Below, piece by piece: positions 11,334 to 22,801 of a stretch of 64,000 nt of DNA. A program made the position numbers and the translations under genes. Below the pieces are notes generated by a model. The model did not search any database, was not told the origin of the DNA, and was given only the letters and a program-made list of their open reading frames with translations. Numbering within the stretch: the stretch's first letter is position 1; every line of letters starts with the position of its first letter. This stretch comes from Lepeophtheirus salmonis (lineage: Eukaryota > Arthropoda > Copepoda > Siphonostomatoida > Caligidae): positions 6,510,001 to 6,574,000 of the forward strand of contig NC_052140.2 of assembly GCF_016086655.4 (NCBI RefSeq), given 5' to 3'.

Positions 11334-11623
11334 CGTTTGAATTTTCAAAATAGGGATGAATAATCATCCTTAATAATCATTATTCTGTATAATTAATAAG
11401 AACACTAATATCTTGCAAGTTACCAATATATATAATATATACCTATATTTTAAATATAAACTCATGAGCATTTCGACAATTTTCACATCTTTACTTAAGA
11501 ATAGGAACGTAAAAACTTCCAAAATCCTCGGGAGTATTACATTTATAAGAAAATTTATGTTTTAACCTGCAAAATATAAATACTCATATAAATAATTATT
11601 CCCTATTTTTGAAAATTCAAACG
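11334..11623. mobile_element. 290-bp MITE with TA duplication
   Basis: The left end CGTTTGAATTTTCAAAATAG follows TA (11332-11333). The right end, reversed, is CGTTTGAATTTTCAAAAATA before TA (11624-11625). The inverted repeats extend to about 32 bases. A TA duplication indicates Tc1/mariner-type mobilisation. A relative of its left part lies at 49255-49330. It is non-coding. Confidence 0.65.
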
Positions 11624-11802
11624 TATTAATGAGCAAAAATCATTAATAAAGTACTATTAGAGAATCATGAAGATTATATTGTTACACTCCCCTCATTATT
11701 CTTCATCGAGCAACTCAATCTTCTCCTTTTACTAATCAGATCCTGTTTAGGTACACTTATTTTTAAATCAAGAAGTATTTACAATTAAAATATATTCTTT
11801 AG

Positions 11803-11954
11803 TTCGCGTCTTCAACGGAAAGGACGAGGAAGGAAGCAATAGGAGAAGTTACGGTTTCGTAAGGTAACTAAACTTAATTAGAAAAGAATATAATTGAATG
11901 ACTCGATGACAATAAGTTATTAGCTGATTTATACAGAGTATCCGTAAACCATTC
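11803..11954 (+). other. Possible upstream coding exon and intron of the histone-fold gene
   Basis: 11803-11858 follows ATATTCTTTAG and is open in one frame (RVFNGKDEEGSNRRSYGF), ending at donor TTC|GTAAGG. The next acceptor TTTATACAG at 11936 leads, in phase, into SIRKPF and then the ATG at 11955. If this is used, the protein is longer than 311 residues and the true start lies further upstream. The phases agree, but the donor exon end is not ideal. Confidence 0.35.
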
Positions 11955-13292
11955 ATGGACCATGATGACCCCTGCTCTCGTATTGTCATAAACCGTATTC
12001 GAGAGGGGAATCCAAAGGTTCGGAACGTAGCCCTTCTCTCAATCAAGAGATCTCGGATATCAACAAAAATATCTCACAAAAACTTGATACGTCATTTTAT
12101 TGCAAATAAATCATTTAAAGAAGACTGCTATATATCCTCTAATAGCAATGAAGAAGAACATCATGTGAATAAAGATTCAATAATGAGTTCAAGAAAGAGT
12201 GATGAGACTTGTATGGATACTCAAGAGTTGTTGAGAGATCATGTTTTTAGTGCGAAGCCCGTGCTCTGTGAGAGGTAAGGGAAAAAATAATAGTATATTT
12301 ATTCTATGATCATAAACTTGACGTTATACTTAGTCCTGCTGACAACGTCGGATGTTATCAATTAGAATCAACTCGAATGGAAAGTAAAGAGTTTGAGTTG
12401 GAAGTATCTTCGAATATTCAAGGAACGTACAACGTTACCCCTCAAAGGGTTTTACTAGAGTCTTATTATAATGGAGCTATTCAGATTTTCAGTACAGGGT
12501 ATTCTTCTAGTAAGTATAATCGTTATTAATGCAGTCTGATTAGAATGACTACGAACTATATTATCCTAAGGTCTTCATCCCAAAAATCCTATCCAAAATG
12601 GTGAAGATGTGGGGTCTGTAGTTCCATAGATTTATCATATATATACATACTATTTTTTATCAGCTACTTTAAAACAAATCTCTTTAAAAAAACTTCCTTT
12701 GATTTATCTTTTCACCACGTAGCTCAAATTTTAATTTTTATAAGGAAATATATTTATATATATAATGGAACTCAGTCCTCTAAACTTAAGCTAATATTTG
12801 TAAGATCATATTTAATGGAGCTACCATAAACAGTCAGAGGAAGGATCCTCTCCTTTACCTTGCCATACCTTTCAAAAAAAGAGTTTCACATTCGATTAAT
12901 GTCTTAAATATCGGTGAGTTTGTTTCTTATTGCGGATGTTTTTTTTTAAATAACTAGTTATTTTATGTTTTTTAGGTGACGAATCTACCGAAAAAATATA
13001 TGATTTAAATCGGATTCCAAATTTTCAATACAAGTCCATACACAGTGCTCTTAAAAAATTTTATGGCGAGGCAATCAAAGTTAGTTTTCTGTCATCTGTC
13101 TATCTTTCCTCGGTTTTAGAGTATTTTACGCATGAAGTTCTTAATATGGCCAAGGTGTTCCTGGAAAAGGATGAAAATCCAAGGTACGAAATTGATGACA
13201 AACATATCTATTTAGCTCTTAGAGGAAATGAAGCGACTAATGAATTGACTAAAAACGTTCTGTACCCATTTCCAGAGGACTTAAGCTCATAA
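11955..13292 (+). CDS. Spliced gene with a divergent H2A histone fold at its C-terminus
   Basis: Four coding blocks join in phase: 11955-12274, 12334-12509, 12791-12913 and 12976-13292. Together they are 936 bases, or 311 residues plus TAA. Donors are GAG|GTAAGG, TCTA|GTAAGT and ATCG|GTGAGT. Acceptors are ACTTAG, CTTAAG and TTTTTAG. Residues about 217-302 align with histone H2A: FQYKSIHSALKKF matches the FPVGRIHRLLRKG helix, and VYLSSVLEYFTHEVLNMAK matches VYLAAVLEYLTAEILELAG in the central helix. DDKHIYLALRGNEATNELTK matches the PRHLQLAIRNDEELNKL block. Of the six H2A acidic-patch residues, E255, E260 and probably E292 remain; the others are N or A. The chain ends at YPFPEDLSS, so the long H2A docking tail is missing. 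Residues 1-200 are serine- and charge-rich at first (NSNEEEHH) and then look folded, but I cannot assign a domain. Replication-type H2A genes normally lack introns, so this is a variant or a new histone-fold protein, presumably nuclear. The H2A resemblance is strong; the first exon and start are less sure. Confidence 0.72.
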
Positions 13293-14583
13293 ATTTCCTG
13301 CTTCATTCTATCAAATGTTATTGCATGTCAAAATATTTATTGTTATTCAATTAGGTTTTTTATGTATTTAGTCATTTAATGTGTATATTGTTTTATAAAT
13401 TATATAATGCATTTATATTTTAATTTGTTTATATATACTTACTCATTTTCTGTCTGTAATGTACGCTTCTACATTACTTACTTCATTGAAGTATTAATTA
13501 ATAACTAGTGCGTGTGCACATGAAAGACTGAGAGTAACAATTAGGGGTTGCCCGGGAGTTATAGGTAATGATCTCAAATGTGTTATTTATAAATAGTTAT
13601 GAAAGTTGATTATATTTTTTAGGAATTGGGGATTTGAAAAGTCATTTTCTTTTCCTAAGCTTTTACTATTATTATTTTCAGTTATGAAAATCCAGTATTG
13701 AATGGTTGTTAAAAAAGTCAACATGGTAATTTGTAGAAAAGTCTGACTTATGGTATCGTTGTTTAAAATACTGATGTGATTATCATTTGCCTGCTTTATT
13801 ATGATTTTTGAGGGTATAACGAAAGTATTTATTAGCAAAATGTTTAATGAAGATAAACTACGTATAATTGAATTATCCGTTAAAGTAGATTTGAAAACGT
13901 CACACTCCATGAAATTGTAATTCATTATGAACCATATTCTCAGAATAATAACTCATGAAACTACTAATTAGAGTATTTCGAAATATATTTGAAGTTTTAA
14001 GTTTAAAAAGAAAGCTTAAATTAAATATAATCTACATACTAAAAAATATACCATCATACATTTATGTTAAATAAACAAAATTAAACAATTGTAATCATAT
14101 AACTAATAATAACAATAAATTATAAATACAGAAAATGAAATAATAGATTAATCCAAATAATATTTCCTTGTTCTGACATCGGAATTCAGTTCAATATGTC
14201 ATAACTTTAGGGTGCAAAACACAAGCCAGACGTGGAGTTTAATAAAAAAGATAATCACCCCTTTTTCTTCATGTGGAAATTGCTATATACAATTGTGCAC
14301 AGGATAGATATATCTCTACCGATGAGATCTAAATAATTATTAATAATAAAGTAAATGCCAAAATTATAAAATTAGACAATAAATATACTAATAAAAAAAA
14401 ATGTTAGAATTAAATCCATCGTAAAGATTTAGTGCAAAAGCTAATTATGTAGTAATGTCCTGCGATATTACTCCTTATTAAGGGCATTCAAAAAGATTTC
14501 CCCCGTTATTTATGCTTGTGTAACAACATACTATTATCATGAAGGATACGCACAATTGCTAATTATAATGCTACACCTAATGT
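13293..14583. other. AT-rich spacer downstream of the histone-fold gene
   Basis: Presumably holds the 3' untranslated region at its start. I see no clear AATAAA within 100 bases of the stop. A 112-codon minus-strand frame at 13587-13925 is Asn/Ile-rich with no motif and is probably chance. Confidence 0.45.
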
Positions 14584-14872
14584 AACTACCCCCGTTGTTG
14601 TGACCATTTAAGCAGTTGTTTTTGCCTTTTATGAGTTTTCTGAACAACATTTCTTGGGGCTTATCAACCATAGCTAATCCTTAAGTGATAAAAAAGTAAG
14701 AATTATTGACTATGTAATATTGGAAAACCTAATGATCATACTCAAGTCTTTAAGTGAAGAAACTAATGTCAGACAAACTAGTTGCAAACCATCCAAAGCT
14801 ACTACTCCCGTTGTTGTGACCATTTAAGCACTTGTTTTTGCCATTTAATGAGTTGTGTATCATAATTCTTGA
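14584..14872 (+). repeat. Direct repeat pair of about 70 bp, 217 bases apart
   Basis: Copies at 14584-14655 and 14801-14872 share CCCGTTG, TTGTGACCATTTAAGCA, TTGTTTTTGCC and TTTTATGAGTT-like blocks with few differences. It is non-coding. Confidence 0.65.
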
Positions 14873-15189
14873 TAATTTTAGCTAAAATAGAATCATATTT
14901 TATGATTAGATTTAAAAAAAATGAATACTGACTGTTAGATGGCACAAAATTCAAAGTTCCATTTGAAACCAAACCTATTGCGACTGAATGTTTTAATGAA
15001 AACTTTCCTGTTTTAGGGCTTAAAAAACAAGTCGAAATATATCATGTCTACAACTTTATAGGGATGATAGTTAAGAAGTAGTGGGGATGCATAGATTTTA
15101 AGGCTGAGAAGTCCCATGTCAGTGTGGCAATTAATTAACAGAGTGAAGGAGATGGTACAGAAGCAATGGAACTGCAGAATCCTCGAAGG

Positions 15190-15386
15190 ACGATTGGCTT
15201 GTGTCAATTCCGTCAAGTCACCCAGAAAAGTTCAAAATAGAAGCCTCGATAGCGAAAGTACTATCAGTCAAGTACGCGGCGAGGACTAATAAAAGGGGAA
15301 TACCTCAAGGGATGGAAAATAAGGTCAAGAGGGTTTTGATGAGGATGGGATGCTGGTTAAATAAATATAAAGAACTAGAAGGGTAA
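15190..15386 (+). other. Unidentified coding-like frame
   Basis: About 65 open codons (DWLVSIPSSHPEKF, KVLSVKYAARTNKRGIPQG, VKRVLMRMGCWLNKYKELEG) end in TAA. The product is basic and its composition is more protein-like than its neighbours. It could be a piece of a transposon protein or a host exon; I do not recognise the family. There is no clear start or splice site. Confidence 0.3.
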
Positions 15387-15399
15387 CGAGTTTGCCAAA

Positions 15400-16385
15400 T
15401 GAGCAAGAGAAAATAATGCAATAAGAAGGTGTTGAAATTTGTTGATGAAACTTTTTTATTTTGTTATAATTTTTAAATAGGGATCCTACCTAAATAAATT
15501 TGGGAGTTCCATGTGTAGATAAATGATCAGAAAACATATTACACATTCATTAAAACGAGGATAACAACATGCAACAGCATTTTGGCCCGCAGGTTGAAAC
15601 CCACATTTGTCATTGTTATTTAAGCCGTAAAACATGAAATTGACCATTAAGACTTTCAACCTTTACAGGTTTGGTCTTAAATGCCTTGTTTTAAAATCAA
15701 GTTTTTAGGGTATCACTACGATTCAGTGACATATTTCGACATAAAAGAATGAATATATGAAAATCAAAGTAAATAACAAACTTAGAAGCTAATATCTTTT
15801 TTATTATTTCCTCAAGTGCTCTACATCCTACCTGGAGTTATAGAATTGACATTATATTTCAATTTAAAAAAAAAAAAGTCTCTAAAAATGGTCGATTTTA
15901 ATTGACCCTTTTTGGTCAATTTAGTTTTTAATATTTAAAGAAATTTAATAAAATAAATTGGTTAGTTTGCTTGACTATAAATTAAAATAATATTCCGGGT
16001 AACAAAAATGGATTAGTTTATAACTAATAATATACACTAATATAATTAATAACTTAGATGTAAGGGGATTAAAATAATTTTATGGATGCTTCATTTTCAA
16101 ATTAATTGATAGTCATAAACTCATAACCGATTCAATTTTTTTTCTTATTTGTGTGTGGGATAATTCCATCTCAATTTCCCCCCCCCCCAAAAAAAAAAAA
16201 AACAACAACTTAATAGACTATTTATCCAAATGTGATAAAAATTTCATAGGAGTTAGTTTCTACCCACAAGCATTAATTGTGTCAAGTTTCATAAAAATCG
16301 GAGAGGATAGGGTTACAACCCTTGGGCGAATTGAGGTGGAATGACCCTATGGTAATGTGAATTATATCAATTTAATAATTATTAT
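15400..16385. other. AT-rich spacer with a small hairpin and homopolymers
   Basis: Contains a short perfect hairpin (AATTGACC at 15900-15907 with GGTCAATT at 15914-15921) and a C(10)A(14) run near 16180. No gene is recognised. Confidence 0.5.
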
Positions 16386-16780
16386 TTGAAGATATTTGAA
16401 TATTTGGTAGAATTGACGTTAGATCTAATCAAACACAAATGTTATCTTCTGATTTGTACACTGCTGTCCTCAGCTTCCTTTGAGAGAGTATTTTCTGAAG
16501 GTGGTCTCTTATGCAAAATTAAATATCAAAGTTTAAAAGGTAAAAACTTTGAAAAAAAAAAAAAAAAAAACTTTTGTGAACGAATCAAAAATTTCATAGT
16601 TAATGATTTGGATTAATCATTTTAGGGATTTTTTAAAATTATAAATATAATTTTAAACATTTAAGTTTTATTTATTTTTGTACCCTATTTCTTTCCATTT
16701 TTTTTGAATAAATGATTTATATAAATGTCAGGCAATTAATTACAATCATCAACTCCTATAACAGCGAAAAAAAGAGCACT
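16386..16780 (+). pseudogene. hAT transposase C-terminal remnant with possible 3' terminus
   Basis: The frame to TAA at 16614-16616 includes SSASFERVFSEGGLLCKIKY, the SxxSERVFSxxGxI signature of the hAT dimerisation domain. About 160 bases downstream, AGCGAAAAAAAGAGCACTG reads in reverse as CAGTGCTCTTTTTTTCGCT, a plausible hAT inverted repeat. I did not find the 5' terminus or the catalytic domain. The poly-A run inside the frame marks decay. Confidence 0.6.
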
Positions 16781-16854
16781 GCTCATTTTTAATTGAGCGA
16801 GAGCGAGCTCATTGCACAAAATTAGTAACTGAGAGTGAGAGCGCTCAATATTTC

Positions 16855-17335
16855 TTGAGGGACAAATGCTCTGAGGATTATCATACAAAGCATCCTGCCA
16901 AAATAATTGTATTTGGGCTCAATTGCAGTGTCATGAAGAGTGTGTCCCCTACTTTTCTAATAAGGACACGCTTTCGACGTGGAAGTTCTGAGGAACAATG
17001 TTTTGCAGTGGCTGAAATGTCAATTACGAAGTGGGTGATTATCTATGGGAGCAGGATGGTGGTCCCTCCCACAGAGCCAAAAAGAACCAGGCCATTCTCA
17101 AGTCCAAATTTACAGATTTCTGTCCCTTGGATTTTTGGCCCCCATCATCTCCCGACCTCAACCCTCTGGGAGACCATCCTGGAGAGTAAATTCAAGAGCC
17201 CCCACCACAACAGTACCGAATCTACTAGTCAGCCATCACGGATGCATAGGAGGTCCCATCCATGAAGGAGATTGCCTCAAACTTCCTCCTCATTTCGGCA
17301 ACGTGTGTCCTTGAAGCTGAGGGAAAATACTTGAC
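16855..17335 (+). pseudogene. Tc1/mariner transposase remnant
   Basis: With frame changes the plus strand gives HPAKIIVFGLNC, GDYLWEQDGGPSHRAKKN (second aspartate block, near 17035-17085), FWPPSSPDLNPLG (third block, near 17135-17170) and a tail ITDA...EIASNFLLISATCVLEAEGK. This is an otherwise continuous catalytic half, spoiled by at least three frameshifts. Confidence 0.7.
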
Positions 17336-17451
17336 AAAAATAACAGTAATTGTTGAACTCTCAATTACTCAATTTTCAATTTAAAAGTAAAATAAATAAT
17401 TAAATTAAGCCTATGAAACTATTCCTTGAGTTTTTTAAAGTTTATAAGAAG

Positions 17452-17572
17452 AGGGGTGTGTCCGCAGTATTACATATATACCTATATATATATTTCGAGT
17501 GGGGGCTTGGTTTTTGGAATTATTTGGACTACAGCCCTCCAGCCCACCCCCTGTGGACGCTGCTGAAGAAAG
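17452..17572. repeat. Family B element, short
   Basis: Bounded by GGTGTGTCCGCAG on the left and CTGTGGACGCTGCTG on the right, which are near-inverted ends. CCCTCCAGCCCACCCC sits before the right end, as in other family B copies. Confidence 0.45.
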
Positions 17573-17954
17573 CTTAAAAATGCTACCATTCTTTTTACTT
17601 TGTCCGTTTTACCTATTTTCCAATGAAAAGGGAATGAGTATAGAATAAACTGCATATGTAGTTACAATGGCGTAAAATTAACAAATGTTCACACTTCAAA
17701 TGACCTTTGAAAATTACTTTTTATTGATATGATATTTTGGTGATGCATAATTTGGAGATGTGATTTCAAAATTCCTATTTTCTATCTTTTTTCTTAAATA
17801 TAAATGTATGTATGAAAATGCATATATTTCAATATATTATGTATATATAATTATTCGATCAAGGTGACACATACAAACATTATTACGTTCGTGATGTTAC
17901 GGATCACTTACATATATCTGTATCCATAAGTGCAGGGGAGTATATTTTTTGGGG

Positions 17955-18150
17955 GAACCTTGGGCGTCCACAGATATATATATATTTGGTTCTTGGTTTT
18001 TGTAATTTTTTTGGAAAAAAGCGAGAGCTATTTACAAAAACTAAATTTTTTTCTAAAAACTAAATTTCAAATATTGAATGTTTTGGAAAAAAAATCCCGC
18101 AATCCACAGTTATCCACAAAAAAATTACATTTTTTTGAAAAAAAAACCCA
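17955..18150 (+). repeat. Family B repeat copy
   Basis: Starts near CTTGGGCGTCCACAG, then an AT stretch with TTTTTTTGGAAAAAA and CCACAGTTATCCACAAAAAA words. The same words occur at 52275, 55605 and 61440. The right end is not found. Confidence 0.45.
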
Positions 18151-18577
18151 TAGCGTTATAATAATTGGCCAGGTGATTACAAAGTTGTTATAAATCAAAA
18201 TTCATATTTTTTCATATTTTAAATTTTGTATTGCAAAATTTGTAGGGTGCAATTCCACCCATTGGTTCGGAAAGCCTGAATATATCGACTATTCATGGAA
18301 TATTGAATTGTTACATTATTTTCATAACAAGTTATTATCTAAAATCGTCATTAAAAATGTATCATCTCATTTTTGAGTTGTAACTTGCACAAAATCGCAA
18401 CTTGTACAAGACACATTATGTATGCTATATACTTTATACTAATTTAAGACATTTTTTTTGAACCGGCATTGAGCTCCAACTCTTAACGAGTGTGGATGCA
18501 AAGGAGGTGTGCTCAAAAAGTTAGGTGACTTTATATTTAAAAAAAAAAAATATATATATTTATTTATTCATCAATAT

Positions 18578-19290
18578 TTATGTTGTCTCCTTCGAAGTAA
18601 TCCCTCTCAGATACAATACGCTTGTACACTTTTCCAATCCTCGAAGCACTTCTTTTAAGCACTTTTCGGTATAGACTTGAGCTCTTCCAGCGATGTTGTA
18701 TTTATCTACTGAATTGTTGCAAATATCCGTCTCTTCAGCTTTGGGAACTAAAAAAAAAAAAAAAAAAAGAGTCATATGGCACCAAATCCGGAGATTAGTG
18801 TGGCTGAGGCATGATTGTGTTGTTGTTTGTGCCCAAAAAATATCTCACAAGCAAAGATGAGTGAGGAGGAACATTATTGTGATTTGGGAAGAAATTTTGC
18901 TGACATTCGTTTCATGCCCAAAATGTTCGAAAAAAATTTACGGCACGAGCCAATCGTTATGACAATATCCTCAGCAACTTCTCTGATAGTTATTCTACGG
19001 GTTTCATAAACAATTTTCTTCACTGCTTCAACGTTTTCATCTGTTGTTGACGTTCTTGGGTGTCCAAAGCGAGGCTTGTCATTGGTATCTTTCTAGCCAT
19101 CTTGGAAGAGTTTGTGTCAGTTGTAAACTTTTTTTTTTTTACTCAGAACAGTTTCATCTGTTGTGATTGTAAATATTGTAAGTGTTTTGGAGCACTTAAT
19201 TTCATTTTTACATAAAGATACAAATTCTTTGATCCATGTTTTCCAATAACAAAAAATCTCCAAACACGCAAAATACTTCCTGTTATGCCT
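18578..19290 (-). pseudogene. Mariner transposase with internal deletion
   Basis: From the upstream end on the minus strand: GHPRTSTTDENVEAVKKIV and RRITIREVAEDI..GSC (helix-turn-helix, near 19090-18960), LGMKRMSAKFLPKS, then a jump to NTIMPQPH-stop-SPDLVPYDSF (third aspartate block, near 18800). It ends with EELKSIPKSA, KKCFEDWKSVQAYC and a GLLRRRQH-like tail near 18590. The region with the first two aspartates is deleted. A poly-T run near 18750 interrupts the frame. Confidence 0.72.
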
Positions 19291-19299
19291 CTCACAAAC

Positions 19300-20210
19300 A
19301 AATTAAACATATGATATAGCTGAAACAGTTAGTATATGTTTGTGGGTAGTGTACAAATATAAAAAATCGAGCGTACCAATTGTACTTTGCCCGCAGAATT
19401 GAAATTGTCACCTCTTCTTTTATATTTTATCCTACAATATATTTACATATAAAAGTGTTATTACTTTATAAACATGTAGTGTTTATAAACATGTTTCAAG
19501 TACGCGGGATTCGTAAAGTTGAATTATTGACTCTGATCCTTTTCTGTTAATGAAATATAATATGTAAATAATATTTTTTTTAGAGATATCATATTAATGA
19601 TATCAATACACAAATGGATTTACCCTTGACCTGATGAGTGGCAGATGTGCAATGTATATAATTATTGTCTTTAATACCAGTTAATAAGTACAAACTAATG
19701 ATTTTAGTTGCCCTGTTTCCTCTTCAGAAATAGGGATAAGAGTTATTGAAAATTGCAAAATCTTGTTTAGGTTGCAATTACAAAAAAGAGAGCAATATTC
19801 CATTGTTATATTTTACAACCTAGACTTATAGCCTTGTTCCTTTTGGTCTCATCATGTTAATGAAGGAACTCAACTAGTTATATGAGTCAACAAACAAACA
19901 TTTAAAGTCCTTGCGAAAAATGAATAATATAAACAATTGGTAAACTTGGAAATTCATTGGTACAATGTCACGTTTCCCAATACCATTTATTCATCCAAGT
20001 TTCATGGCTATGCCTATATACAACAAATAACTTTTCTTTCCTTGTGAAATTCATTGCATTTCACACTCTTTATATTTGAATGCGGTAATCTTGGGATGTA
20101 ACAACAACGTACATATAATTTGCATCCTTTGATTTAACAAAATTAAATTGAAGAAATACTTTTAATGTCTTTAGCCTTTTTATTATATTAGTATTATATA
20201 TATATTGTGC
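19300..20210. other. AT-rich spacer
   Basis: No gene or repeat copy recognised. Confidence 0.45.
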
Positions 20211-20211
20211 G

Positions 20212-21046
20212 TCAACATAAAATCGATGTATCGAGGTTATCTTTAGTTAGTAGGATCTCTTGGAAGAACACACACAAACTTTAAGCCAGATCGGTCAATT
20301 TCTTTCTATTTTATCATTTTTTGAATCGATAAATCGTCCTGAAAGATTATGGGGAATCTCTTTTGGATTCGTAAAGAATAATCCTCATCAATCAACTATC
20401 ACGAAAAGGGTAAAACTATTATAGATTCATATTATTCATAACTATTGGACCGTTTGAAAATCGAGTTACAAGAAAAACGAGCACGATTGGTCCACAAAAA
20501 AGTCCTTTTCCACCACAACAATGCACCAGCTCACACCTCAGCAGTTGTGGTCGCAAAAATAATGGAAATAGGGTTCCAACTCCAGATCCTCACAGCACTA
20601 ACAATCTCACGCAACTTGACTCTTCTGTCATCCATCAGCATATCATGGATTTTATGAATGATTTCTGGTGTAGTAAACTCAACAGGGTGTCCAGAACGTT
20701 CATAGTCACTTGTGCCTATATGTCCACTCCAAAAATATTAAAATCACTTATAAACTGTTCTAATCGAAGGTGTAGAGTACCCATAATGGCTATGAAGTTT
20801 CTTTTTAGTCTATTGAGGCGTTTTGCCTACCATAATGTAGTGATTAGTCAAACCACGGAATTCTTTTTCGTCCATTTTTTGAAAATCACTCCACTTCTTC
20901 GATTCAAACAAATGTCAAACAGAAAGAAATAGACCGATCTGGCTGAAAGCTGGTGTGTGTTCTTCTAAGAGATACTACTTACTAAATATAACCTCCATAC
21001 GTGCCATTAGTGCCATTTATCGTATTTTGCACGGACTTTTCAAAGG
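20212..21046. mobile_element. Snapback mariner derivative, copy 1
   Basis: The outer 100-120 bases are inverted copies of each other (about 20225-20330 against 20905-21010, sharing TTTAGTTAGTAGNATCTCTTG, GAAGAACACACAC and GCCAGATCGGTC). The right half reads on the minus strand as a mariner N-terminus (MDEKEFRGLTNHYIM, STPSIRTVYK, GHIGTSDYERSGHPVEFTTP). The left half reads on the plus strand as the central part (LLDRLKIELQEKRARL, VLFHHNNAPAHTSAVVVAK). The halves meet head to head near 20580-20590. The third aspartate block and C-terminus are absent. The right end reads, reversed, TTTGAAAAGTCCGTGCAAAA. Confidence 0.75.
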
Positions 21047-21430
21047 ACCGTCGTACTGAACAATATTTCATAGACATTGAGTCAATTATACATTTTATGA
21101 GCCCTAAAATGTACTTCCTTTTGTAGGGCTATAGAATGGCAACTTTATGATATTATCAGTTGACATTTTTGAATCAGGTAGTCAAGAGGGGGGAAAACAA
21201 CTTTCATCCATATACTTTTCGTCTTCTGTCAATGGGAAAGATAGAAGAAGCTCACTAACAGAAGATCATCGATCTTTCCCGTGTACATGGGAAATCCACA
21301 ACCATTGCTAAGGATGTGGAAGCCCACCCAAGGGCTATATCCTGGACTGGAGCCAAGTATGAGGCCAGAGAAAGTTTTGGAAGACTTACATGTAGGGATG
21401 CACCTATACCAAATTTTCGGCCGATTCCAG
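21047..21430. other. Spacer
   Basis: No supported feature. Overlapping short open frames near 21281-21528 share no motif with known proteins. Confidence 0.4.
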
Positions 21431-21439
21431 TTCCGGTAC

Positions 21440-21612
21440 CATCTATATGGACGATTTTTTTTTCTTCAAAGAAAATCAACTGCCTTAGAAAAAATTTGAA
21501 AATTAAATTTTTCAGTAAAATAATATAAAAATTTAAATTAAATTTTGTGAATATTTTTTTTGAAATATTCAATTTTAACCCCTCCAACCCACCCCTTGCG
21601 AACACTTCTGAA
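21440..21612. repeat. Family B-like remnant
   Basis: A/T tracts with TTGAAAATTAAATTTTT words end at CCCTCCAACCCACCCC and TTGCGAACACTTCTG, which parallel the right end of other family B copies. The left boundary is unclear. Confidence 0.35.
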
Positions 21613-22180
21613 TATAAACCTCCATTTGTTTTCATGGTTAGTCAGTTGTCGAAATGGAGAAACTTTTGTTGATTTGAAATTTTCAAAATTCTTTGGACGC
21701 CAGTAACTAAAAATACTAGAGTGTTGAAATTGGTTTCATCTGATCCTTTGTTAGTCAAATATTTCAAATTGGTTCTGTTATTTCAGATAGGGTACTCTAG
21801 GACTGTTTATGGAAGGTTAAACCATTTTATTTTGCATTGCCTTGCAATCAACACATATCATAATTGCGCACCAAAAAACAAACCTAAAAATCCTCCATGA
21901 TTGATCAATAAACAGGATCTAAGCTAATAACTGGTTGCCTCGAAATGGGATTTCAAAACGACTTATTTATATAACTTAAGTGTTTTTCATTAGGGACGCT
22001 TCAATTTTTTTTTCCATTAGGGAAAAAAGGACGCCTTGTTTATTTTCTTTCTTTGACATCTAGGAACTTATTTAGTATGCATTTTATCAGTGAGTGATAA
22101 ACACATGTTCAATGATTGTAAATTATCTAAATTTATTATCAAAATAATTGTTCAATAACAAAATTGATTTTCCTCGCTAA
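21613..22180. other. AT-rich spacer
   Basis: No gene recognised between the family B remnant and the mariner at 22181. Confidence 0.4.
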
Positions 22181-22801
22181 ATCATTTTTAGTGATGAAAC
22201 TCATTTTTGCCTCAATGGATTTGTTAATAAGCAAAATATACATTATTGGTCAGGCAGCAATCCACAAATGCTTCAGAAGACATCATTACGTCCATCATTT
22301 TTGTTTGTTTGGTGTGGACTTCATGCCGGAGAGATAATTGGGCCATATTCTTTTTCTTGATGATGATAATGGTCACGTTAATGCAAATGAAAATCGTTAT
22401 TGCAACATAATAACTTGTATTTTATCTTGCCCCAAGTGCAAGGGTATGGATTTGGCAAATCTGTTGTTTCAACAAGATGGTGGCACTTGTGACACAGCAA
22501 ACTTAACAATCGATTTATTATAATGTAAATTTTGGGAGCGCTTTATTTTGGGAAATGTACCAGTTGATTGGCCGTCTGGATTTCGTGATTTAATGCCTTT
22601 AGATTATTTTGTTTGGGTCACGTGAAGTCATTGGCTTACACCAAAAAGTCATCGACGTTAGAAGAGCTCAGAGAAAATATTGAACGCAAAATTGCTGAAA
22701 TATCGGTCAATTTATTGGAAAAAGTAGTGGAAAATTGAGTTCAGCGATTGGAGTTCTCTAAACCTGCTCGTGGAGGTCATGCTAGAGAAATTGATTTTTA
22801 A
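22181..22801 (+). pseudogene. Mariner-type transposase, catalytic two-thirds
   Basis: Begins IIFSDETHFCLNGFVNKQN (first aspartate). After one shift comes LLFQQDGGTCDTANLTIDLL (second aspartate) and then DWPSGFRDLMPLDYFVWV (third). The tail ends LLVEV..REIDF and TAA near 22799. The spacing and the HYWSGSNPQ, VWCGLHAGEIIGPY blocks fit a distinct mariner/IS630 lineage, different from the snapback family. The N-terminal DNA-binding third is missing and there are several stops or shifts. Confidence 0.75.

Noticed and set aside
13587..13925. 112-codon minus-strand open frame
   Set aside because: Rich in Asn, Ile and Ser as expected of chance frames in AT-rich DNA; no motif or splice context.
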